Source: Lachnospiraceae bacterium UBA7109 (GTDB lineage Bacteria; Bacillota; Clostridia; Lachnospirales; Lachnospiraceae). Taken from it: a stretch of DNA of 5,309 nucleotides. The translations under genes were made by a program, and so were the position numbers. Positions 1 through 5,309 of the stretch are shown here, piece by piece; position 1 is the stretch's first letter; each line of letters starts with the position of its first letter. The stretch is from positions 1-5,309 of the forward strand of contig DKYD01000019.1 of the NCBI GenBank assembly GCA_002492335.1. The letters are read 5' to 3'. Under the pieces are notes generated by a model that was given only the letters and a program-made list of their open reading frames with translations, was not told the origin of the DNA and did not search any database.

Positions 1-235
1 GAACTTCAAGGAGTATGATGTATCCGAAAGCGCAGACTTTGACAATTTCGCAGATGCAGCATTCGTAGACGATTATGCGAAGGAAGCAATGAAATGGGCA
101 GTCGGAGCCGGAATCATAACCGGTAAGGATCTGGACAAAGACGGAACACCGGAGAGTCTTGATCCGTTAGGATATGCGTCGCGTGCAGAGTGTGCGATTA
201 TCATTCAGAGATTTCTGGAAAAATATGAGAAATAG
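1..235 (+). CDS. SLH-domain surface protein, C-terminal end only (5' truncated by window)
   Basis: Only the last 77 codons are visible, read from position 2 to a TAG at 233-235; the start lies upstream of the window. The visible protein is one complete third-type SLH repeat. It opens with acidic/aromatic linker residues (FKEYDVSE), continues with a helix (YAKEAMKWAVGAGIITG), then an aspartate-rich loop (DLDKDGTPE), and ends with the SLH signature SRAECAIIIQRF. SLH repeats bind secondary wall polymers non-covalently, so this should be an extracellular wall-attached protein. The segment is nearly the same as the end of the next gene: 66 of 75 residues match by hand count, and most nucleotide differences are synonymous. 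That pattern points to duplication or domain sharing followed by purifying selection. The catalytic or binding cargo of this protein cannot be seen. The gene lies 176 bases upstream of the next gene on the same strand. Confidence 0.9.
   Translation, partial: NFKEYDVSESADFDNFADAAFVDDYAKEAMKWAVGAGIITGKDLDKDGTPESLDPLGYASRAECAIIIQRFLEKYEK
2..226 (+). repeat. Direct repeat copy 1: SLH-3 coding segment
   Basis: This 225-base stretch aligns without gaps to 4630-4854. I counted 31 mismatches by hand, giving about 86% identity. It encodes the terminal SLH repeat of the upstream gene. The two copies are about 4.6 kb apart in the same orientation and could recombine or undergo gene conversion. The similarity may continue upstream of the window, where SLH-1 and SLH-2 of this gene would lie. 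Confidence 0.85.
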
Positions 236-325
236 GCAGGAACCTGTATAGAACAGGAAAGCTGTCAAAAAAGAAAATAATGCAATAAGTCAGGAAGAAT
301 ACAGGTATACTGTCTGGCACAGATT

Positions 326-334
326 TGTTATAAT
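326..334 (+). promoter_or_regulatory. Candidate extended -10 promoter for the GH51 gene
   Basis: The sequence TGTTATAAT is a consensus TATAAT (329-334) preceded by a TG extension (326-327), the extended -10 form used by the main sigma factor. No good TTGACA lies at the usual spacing; only weak matches such as tatact (306-311) are present. Transcription would start near 341, leaving a leader of about 70 bases before the ATG at 412. Such a transcript would contain only the 3' part of the 296-379 hairpin. It could instead form the smaller hairpin of 357-364 with 368-375. The hexamer match is seen; its activity is inferred. Confidence 0.5.
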
Positions 335-356
335 CGACATTAAAGGAATCTGGAGC

Positions 357-379
357 TATAGGCAGTATGCCTGTATTTT
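357..379 (+). terminator. Possible weak attenuator or terminator hairpin
   Basis: The stem tataggca (357-364) pairs with tgcctgta (368-375) around a three-base gta loop, with one T-G pair, and is followed by TTTT (376-379). It resembles a weak intrinsic terminator. It shares bases with the long arm 359-379, so the two structures exclude each other. It might cut transcripts that begin at the -10 element near 329, or end readthrough from the upstream gene. The T-tract is short, so confidence is low. Confidence 0.3.
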
Positions 380-400
380 CTGATTGAAAAAATTTTCTAA

Positions 401-406
401 GGGAGG
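401..406 (+). promoter_or_regulatory. Ribosome binding site of the GH51 gene
   Basis: GGGAGG lies five bases upstream of the ATG at 412, a strong match to the 16S anti-Shine-Dalgarno sequence. It fixes the start choice together with the signal peptide that begins at this ATG. Confidence 0.85.
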
Positions 407-411
407 AAATA

Positions 412-3400
412 ATGAATACGAAAAAAGGAACGTGGAGGAGAATATTTGCGGGTATTCTTACAACAGCAATGTTGGGAACGATGTTTCCGGCAGCGGTATC
501 TGCACAGGAAAAGGAAAGCACAGGGAAATTGCTGGCAGAATTTTCATTTGATAATGTGGAAAATGGATTCTCCGGATCCGCAGCAAAAGCTCAGATAAAA
601 GGAAGTTATGAATTAAAAGAGAGCAAAGATGCCCGGAATGGACAGGCGTTATATCTTGATGGAAATGCGTCGAATTATCTTACGGTTACAAAAGAAGACG
701 GAAGCAGTTTTCTTGCAGGGAAGCAGGAGCTTACATTTTCCTATGATGCGAAGCCGGAGAGGAACGATACAAGCTGGGTATTTTATGCGGCTCCGGATGA
801 AAAGGCGCAGCAGGGGGATTATGAGCATTACATAGGTTCTATGCATAACAATGGAAATATTAAAGTGGAGCGTTATCATAATACTGGTGTGCGCCCTTCA
901 ACTTCCGATTACGGAGTTGGAAAAGAGTGGATGCATATAGACATTGTCTTTTCTAAGAAAGACACATCGGTGTATCTGAACGGCGAGAAGAAAGTAACGA
1001 CGGCAAGCGGTTATGCACTGACGGATATTCTTGGCGATAAGGGTATCCTGCTTATCGGAAGAGCGAACTGGGGAAATGGTGAAGGTTACCAGGGATTTAT
1101 TGACAATTTCAGAGTTTACGATGGAGTGTTATCCGATGGAGAGATTATCAATGAATATGTGAGTGGAATGCCGGTGGAGCAGGTGCTTCAAAAGGCACAG
1201 GAAACCCTTACAATTCCAGAAGCAGGCTCACAGACAGTAAGCTGTAATTTTGTATCTGCGCTTACGCTTGTGGAATCTGTTATAGGTGGAAATGTGCAAG
1301 TAACATGGAAGAGCAGTGATGCTTCGGTTATCTCGGATGATGGAAAAATTACAGCTCCGGAGAAGGAGAAGAAAGTTACGATGACTGCGACTCTTTCCTA
1401 TGACGGAAAGACAGCAGAGAAGAGATTCGAGCTTACGGTGCTTCCAGAGGGAGAGACAGAATATTCCATCACTGTAGATGAAGAGAACGAAGGAGCCGAG
1501 ATCAGTCAGGAGTTGATCGGACTATTTTTTGAAGATATTAACAGTGCTGCTGATGGTGGACTGAATCCGGAAATGGTGAAAAATAATTCTTTTGAAACGT
1601 ATTTTAATGTAACAAGTACGGAGGAACAGGGCAGAGGAAATCAGTATTCCTGGAAGCTTCACTGGAACAGCGATCATGATGAGCGATTCGTTGTAAAGCA
1701 AGATCCGAATGAATATATGAACGCTAACAATACGAATTACGCAGAGATCACTGGCGATATAACTTTATTAAATGGTGGATTTGCACCTATGAGCAATCCG
1801 GATTCTGCGGCAATGGCTGTTGAAAAGGATCAGGATTATGATTTCTCTGTGTGGACGAAGGCGTCTTCCAATTATAAAGGCGTCATGAAAGTACAGCTTG
1901 TAAATGAATCTGGTGAAGCCCTTTCTCAGGAAGAAACCATTCCTTTTGTTCGTGATGGGAAATGGGAAAAAGCGCAAGCTGTTCTGACAGGAACACAGAC
2001 ACAAAAAGGTAAAATTAAGTTATCCATAAGCGGTGCACAGGATACAGATGTACTGTATATGGACATGGTGTCTTTAAGTTCACAGAATACCTATGGTTAC
2101 GGCAATCCCAATTATTCTTGTGGGAAAGGCCTCAGAAAAGACCTGGTTGAAAAATTAATTGCTTTAAATCCAGGCTTTATTCGTTTTCCAGGAGGATGTA
2201 TCGTCGAAGGTAATTCGGGAAGGGAAAGCTATTATAACTGGGAGTGGTCGGTGGGACCGCTGGAAGAGAGAAAACCAATCGCAAATCACTGGGCAAGTGA
2301 TAACGGAAGCTATACGAGTAAGTACAGCTATATGCAGTCCTTTGGGTTTGGTTATCATGAGATTCTGACACTTTGTGAAGAAATGGGGGCAGAACCATTT
2401 CCTATCTTAAGTGCAGGTGTATTCTGTCAGTTCGCGAATGAAGATAAGATGCCTGCAGCATCCGGAGAAGAGCTGGATAAATTCGCGCAGCATGCAACGC
2501 ATCTGATCGATTACTGCTGGGGAGATCCGAACAGTACAGATGCAGTTCAGAAAGAGTGGGCTTCTAAGCGTGTGGCAAATGGACATGAAGAACCGTTTGA
2601 TCTGAACTATGTAGGTATCGGGAATGAGAACTGGAGAGACAAATATTTGAATAACTTTGAGTATATCAAAGACTATGTAGAAGAGTATGTAGCAAAGCAT
2701 TATCCGGGAAGAAAGATAACGATCATCTCTTCATCAGGCCCGGGAGCGGAAGATGGAAGTTACCGTTATGCGTGGGACTGGTTTCATGAAAAGGATGCCG
2801 GAGAGACATTGGTAGACGAGCATTATTACCAGTCTAAAGAATTTATGCTCAATAAGGATAACAGGTATGACTTCTACAGGAGACTGGAGGATGGCGGAAG
2901 TAATGTCTTCGTAGGAGAGTATGCGACACATCTTGGCTCCAGAAATAATAATCTGGAATCTGCAATTTGTGACGCAGCGTATATGACTGGATTTGAAAGA
3001 AATGGTGATATTGTGCGTCATGCATCGTATGCACCGCTCTTTGAGAAAATCGGCGGAACGAACTGGACGCAGAATATGATTCATTTTGATGATTATGAAA
3101 GTTTTGGAACGCCAAATTATTATGTGCAGCAGATGTATGCGAATAATTATGGAAAGAAGGTCATTCCTACTCTGCTTGAAAAAAAGGGTGAGAATTATAC
3201 GCAGAATACTGGAAGTCCGGTGATCGGAACCTGGTCTACCTCTGGATATGTAACAAATATCAAGGTGACAAGAGAAGACGGAAAGGTGCTTTTGAATGAT
3301 AATCTGACATCCAATACAGCAGGATGGGAAGCCCTGCCGGGTTCAAACGGAGAATTTACAATAGCCGATGGAAGAATGACATTCACCAGGGGAAATGGAA

Positions 3401-4860
3401 TGAACTGCGTATGGCTTCCAGAAGCTGCGGATAATCCGGAATGGCATGATTATAAAGTGGAAGCAACTGTAGTAAAGACAGGCGGAGAAGAAGGATTTCT
3501 CGTAGGTGCAGGTGCGAAAGACGAGAATAATCTTTACTGGTACAATATCGGCGGATGGAATAATACCATGAATGTGGTTGAGAGAAAGAGTTCAGATATT
3601 GGGACAATGGTACTGGGCAATAAGTTTACGTATGGTTTTACACCTGTTGTTACGAATGAAGAGATGAAGGTTACCTTTAATTATGGCGTAAATGACAGAC
3701 TTGAGGCTGGATATACAAGCCCGTCCGCAGATATGAGTGATGATTTCTCCGGGAACTTAAGACCATATCAGAATGATATTTATCAGGTGAGTACGAAAGA
3801 TGAGCAGTATATTTATCTGAAGCTCGTGAATCATGATAATTATGCAAAAGGAATTACAGTCAACTACCCGGGTGTGTCAGCAAAAGAAGCAGAGATTATC
3901 TGTTTAAGCGGCAATGCCGCTGATGTAAATGGAATCGGCAACGAGACAGCTGTGCCCAAGACAGCAGTATACGCAATAGAAGGCGGCGCGTTGAAATATG
4001 AGATTCCTGCCATGTCATTTAGTATAATCAAGGTAGCATACAGTGATGTTACAGTAGATAAGAGTAAGCTTGAAAGTGAGATTAAGGGTGCGGTGGATGA
4101 AGCAAGGAGAAGGGATTATACTTCCACAAGCTGGAGTGCGTATGATGCGGCACTTGTAAAGGCAGAAGCTGTATATGCGACTTCCAAATCCACGCAAGAA
4201 GAAGTAGACGCTGCAGTAAACCAACTGAAACAGGCAAAGGAAGATCTGGTATTAAGGGGAGGTGGAACGGATCCCGAGCGTCCATTTGAGGATGTAGATA
4301 TGGAAACAGGAAACTGGTATTATGATGCGGTATACTACAACTTTGACAGAGGAATTATGAACGGTATAAATAAAACACATTTCGAACCGTTGTCCAATCT
4401 TGCAAGAGCACAGTTTGCCATTATTCTGTATAATATGGAAGGAAAACCGGCTGTAGCTTGCGAACCAAAGTTTAAGGATGTAGCAGAAGGACAGTGGTAT
4501 ACGAGTGCAATCCTGTGGGCAGGCAACAAAAAGATCGTAACCGGATATACAGACGGAAGTGAACGGTTTGGATGGGGAGACAATATCCTGCGTGAACAGA
4601 TGGCAGTGATGATGTACCGGTATGCGAAGGAATTCAAGGAGTATGATGTATCGGACAACGCAGACTTTGATAACTTCACAGATGCAGCATCCGTAAGTGG
4701 CTATGCAAAAGAAGCAATGAAGTGGGCAGTAGGAGCCGGAATCATAACCGGAAAGGATCTGGATAAAGACGGAACGCCAGAGAGCATTGACCCATTGGGA
4801 AATGCGTCGCGTGCAGAGTGCGCGATTATCATTCAGAGGTTTCTGGAGAAATATAATTAA
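412..4860 (+). CDS. Secreted SLH-anchored GH51 alpha-L-arabinofuranosidase, multidomain
   Basis: This 1482-residue exported protein should release terminal alpha-L-arabinofuranosyl groups from arabinan or arabinoxylan at the cell surface. Domains in order: signal peptide 1-31 (positive MNTKKGTWRR, hydrophobic core, likely cut after AVSA); LamG/concanavalin-like domain about 38-252, probably sugar binding; atrophied Ig-like domain about 260-345; GH51 from about 351. The GH51 start carries GLFFEDIN (370-377), then a CBM4_9-like insert about 393-556, then the barrel with RFPGGC (591-596). GIGNENW (735-741) contains the expected acid/base Glu739, and VGEYA (834-838) the expected nucleophile Glu836. 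The arabinofuranosidase C-terminal region (to about 1209) is interrupted by another sandwich domain, about 958-1103. A FIVAR module (about 1217-1283) and three SLH repeats (about 1291-1346, 1354-1411, 1420-1482) follow. Both catalytic glutamates are present, so activity is likely. The arrangement with CBM4_9 and FPGGC resembles plant-type GH51 more than the short cytoplasmic bacterial enzymes. The start is supported by GGGAGG. It ends with TAA and a downstream terminator, with no co-directional gene visible after it. The GH51 call is confident; exact substrate and domain edges are estimates. Confidence 0.93.
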   Translation: MNTKKGTWRRIFAGILTTAMLGTMFPAAVSAQEKESTGKLLAEFSFDNVENGFSGSAAKAQIKGSYELKESKDARNGQALYLDGNASNYLTVTKEDGSSFLAGKQELTFSYDAKPERNDTSWVFYAAPDEKAQQGDYEHYIGSMHNNGNIKVERYHNTGVRPSTSDYGVGKEWMHIDIVFSKKDTSVYLNGEKKVTTASGYALTDILGDKGILLIGRANWGNGEGYQGFIDNFRVYDGVLSDGEIINEYVSGMPVEQVLQKAQETLTIPEAGSQTVSCNFVSALTLVESVIGGNVQVTWKSSDASVISDDGKITAPEKEKKVTMTATLSYDGKTAEKRFELTVLPEGETEYSITVDEENEGAEISQELIGLFFEDINSAADGGLNPEMVKNNSFETYFNVTSTEEQGRGNQYSWKLHWNSDHDERFVVKQDPNEYMNANNTNYAEITGDITLLNGGFAPMSNPDSAAMAVEKDQDYDFSVWTKASSNYKGVMKVQLVNESGEALSQEETIPFVRDGKWEKAQAVLTGTQTQKGKIKLSISGAQDTDVLYMDMVSLSSQNTYGYGNPNYSCGKGLRKDLVEKLIALNPGFIRFPGGCIVEGNSGRESYYNWEWSVGPLEERKPIANHWASDNGSYTSKYSYMQSFGFGYHEILTLCEEMGAEPFPILSAGVFCQFANEDKMPAASGEELDKFAQHATHLIDYCWGDPNSTDAVQKEWASKRVANGHEEPFDLNYVGIGNENWRDKYLNNFEYIKDYVEEYVAKHYPGRKITIISSSGPGAEDGSYRYAWDWFHEKDAGETLVDEHYYQSKEFMLNKDNRYDFYRRLEDGGSNVFVGEYATHLGSRNNNLESAICDAAYMTGFERNGDIVRHASYAPLFEKIGGTNWTQNMIHFDDYESFGTPNYYVQQMYANNYGKKVIPTLLEKKGENYTQNTGSPVIGTWSTSGYVTNIKVTREDGKVLLNDNLTSNTAGWEALPGSNGEFTIADGRMTFTRGNGMNCVWLPEAADNPEWHDYKVEATVVKTGGEEGFLVGAGAKDENNLYWYNIGGWNNTMNVVERKSSDIGTMVLGNKFTYGFTPVVTNEEMKVTFNYGVNDRLEAGYTSPSADMSDDFSGNLRPYQNDIYQVSTKDEQYIYLKLVNHDNYAKGITVNYPGVSAKEAEIICLSGNAADVNGIGNETAVPKTAVYAIEGGALKYEIPAMSFSIIKVAYSDVTVDKSKLESEIKGAVDEARRRDYTSTSWSAYDAALVKAEAVYATSKSTQEEVDAAVNQLKQAKEDLVLRGGGTDPERPFEDVDMETGNWYYDAVYYNFDRGIMNGINKTHFEPLSNLARAQFAIILYNMEGKPAVACEPKFKDVAEGQWYTSAILWAGNKKIVTGYTDGSERFGWGDNILREQMAVMMYRYAKEFKEYDVSDNADFDNFTDAASVSGYAKEAMKWAVGAGIITGKDLDKDGTPESIDPLGNASRAECAIIIQRFLEKYN
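4630..4854 (+). repeat. Direct repeat copy 2: SLH-3 coding segment
   Basis: This is the partner of 2-226, in the same frame and orientation, encoding residues 1407-1481 of the GH51 protein. Differences cluster around two small patches: the linker after the shared YDVS, and codons near 4690-4701, where FVDD in the upstream copy is SVSG here. The rest differs mainly at third codon positions. Confidence 0.85.
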
Positions 4861-4923
4861 GTGTGTCTGACGGGAATGGTGTGAAATTTTTCTGTGAATT
4901 TAGATCTCCTATGATAATTGATG

Positions 4924-4964
4924 CGGCTTGACAGCAGTTTTTACTGTTGAGCCGTTGTTTATTT
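4924..4964 (+). terminator. Intrinsic terminator of the GH51 gene
   Basis: CGGCTTGACAG (4924-4934) pairs with CTGTTGAGCCG (4944-4954) over 11 positions, including two G-T pairs, around a nine-base loop. It is followed on the + strand by TTGTTTATTT (4955-4964). It begins 64 bases after the GH51 stop. The T-rich tail overlaps the last codons of the convergent minus-strand gene. On the minus strand the hairpin is not followed by a T-run, so it should work mainly for the + strand. Confidence 0.85.
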
Positions 4965-5306
4965 AATAGCAAAAAAGCTGGTATGACAACTTTCCCGTAC
5001 TGTTCCTCCGTTTCGATCTCCATACAGAGCTGATGTGTTTCCTTCATTTGTGTATACTTTTCCTTCACGCACATCTATCACTCTTCCTATATGAAAATGA
5101 TTAAATACAATTAATGCCCCTGCCTTTGGTTCTTTGGAAATCTTTTCGGTCTTTTCAAAAGCCCGGTATGTAGCAAAACAGTTATATCCCTGATAATTTT
5201 TATATCCTGCATCTGCATCAAAATCATCCAGATATTTATCTCCCGATTTTTCCTGATATCCCTGTTGGCTTTCGGCAAGCGCCAACAGTTCTTTTACATT
5301 TTCCAC
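4959..5306 (-). CDS. Short CHAP/NlpC-like peptidoglycan hydrolase, probably internally deleted remnant
   Basis: The reading frame gives 115 residues from a GTG at 5306-5304 to a TAA at 4961-4959. An in-frame TAG (5309-5307) directly precedes the GTG, so the protein cannot start further upstream in this frame; any ribosome binding site is outside the window. Residues 4-42 (VKELLALAESQQGYQEK, then YLDD, NAG-like DAGY, KNY) match the usual N-terminus of phage-type CHAP amidase or endopeptidase proteins. Residues 60-101 (PKAGALIVF, HIGRVIDV, KVYTNEGNTS, NGG) match the second half of the same fold, with a candidate active-site His72 and the EGNTS strand. The intervening segment that normally carries the WCxxFVxW catalytic cysteine is absent, and about 40-50 residues appear to be missing in frame. 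The C-terminal GYG-type end is also missing. Cys43 and Cys107 are the only cysteines. It may be an inactive prophage or lysin relic, or a small diverged protein. Family assignment is by pattern recognition; no signal peptide is visible. Confidence 0.6.
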   Translation of the reverse strand: MENVKELLALAESQQGYQEKSGDKYLDDFDADAGYKNYQGYNCFATYRAFEKTEKISKEPKAGALIVFNHFHIGRVIDVREGKVYTNEGNTSALYGDRNGGTVRESCHTSFFAIK

Positions 5307-5309
5307 CTA

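Larger units (their letters stand above)
296..379 (+). other. Long imperfect hairpin in the intergenic leader
   Basis: Arms 296-316 and 359-379 pair over 21 consecutive positions. Seventeen are Watson-Crick pairs and four are G-T (297/378, 306/369, 313/362, 316/359). All four would be G-U wobbles in + strand RNA. After a small internal loop, a second stem pairs 320-326 with 346-352. A short stem then pairs 331-334 (taat) with 339-342 (atta) around a cgac loop. The whole 84 bases therefore fold as one imperfect hairpin. The 3' side ends in TTTT (376-379). It could end or stabilise the upstream gene's transcript, act as a leader structure for the downstream gene, or be a small palindromic mobile repeat. 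I see no clear target-site duplication. The pairing is read directly; the role is unknown. Confidence 0.7.

Noticed and set aside
386..397. Small palindrome gaaaa-aa-ttttc just before the ribosome binding site
   Set aside because: It is an A/T-only style repeat with a two-base centre, expected by chance in A/T-rich leader DNA and too weak to call an operator or terminator.
236..411. Catabolite-repression (cre) site in the leader
   Set aside because: I looked for the TGWAANCGNTNWCA pattern and found no convincing match.
201..521. Minus-strand 106-residue open frame across the leader and the signal-peptide region
   Set aside because: It runs antisense to the leader and to the start of a strongly supported gene, has no recognisable domain, and its hydrophobic content is explained by the reverse complement of A-rich DNA.
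629..835. Plus-strand 68-residue open frame inside the LamG region
   Set aside because: It is an alternative frame of the main gene, rich in Met and Arg, with no independent support.
2734..3115. Overlapping minus-strand open frames of 116 and 88 residues opposite the GH51 catalytic domain
   Set aside because: They are antisense shadows of a well-conserved catalytic domain, with odd compositions rich in Cys, His, Arg and Ile and no recognisable motif.
4335..4679. Minus-strand 114-residue open frame opposite the SLH repeats
   Set aside because: It is antisense to SLH coding sequence, with no domain signature and no plausible ribosome binding site seen.
4829..5074. Minus-strand 81-residue open frame overlapping the lysin-like gene and the GH51 stop
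   Set aside because: It is out of frame with the CHAP-like protein, reads through the terminator hairpin and into the GH51 3' end, and shows no family resemblance.

Overview
The window looks like a fragment of a Gram-positive, Clostridia-type chromosome, probably from a gut Lachnospiraceae-like bacterium. The reasons are GGAGG-type ribosome binding sites, A-ending codons and A/T-rich intergenic DNA, a Gram-positive signal peptide, and S-layer-homology (SLH) and FIVAR wall modules on a large plant-polysaccharide enzyme. The taxonomic placement is inferred from gene style, not from a marker gene.

Layout: (1) Positions 1-235 hold the last 77 codons of a + strand gene whose visible part is a third SLH repeat. 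(2) Positions 236-411 are a 176-base leader. It contains a long imperfect hairpin (296-379), an extended -10 promoter candidate inside that hairpin, and a strong ribosome binding site. (3) Positions 412-4860 encode one 1482-residue secreted protein: signal peptide, LamG-like domain, Ig-like domain, a GH51 alpha-L-arabinofuranosidase with an inserted CBM4_9-like module, a second sandwich domain inserted in the C-terminal part, a FIVAR module, and three SLH repeats. (4) Positions 4861-4958 are a short convergent intergenic stretch with a good intrinsic terminator for the + strand. (5) Positions 4959-5306 hold a short minus-strand gene resembling phage CHAP/NlpC-type peptidoglycan hydrolases. It lacks the usual active-site cysteine segment and looks like an internally deleted remnant.

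The two + strand genes share a closely related SLH C-terminus (about 86% nucleotide identity over 225 bases, by hand count), so they are probably neighbouring paralogous or domain-sharing surface proteins. Together they suggest a locus for wall-anchored enzymes attacking arabinose-containing plant polysaccharide. The cargo of the first gene lies outside the window, so that shared role is inference. The convergent lysin-like gene appears functionally unrelated.
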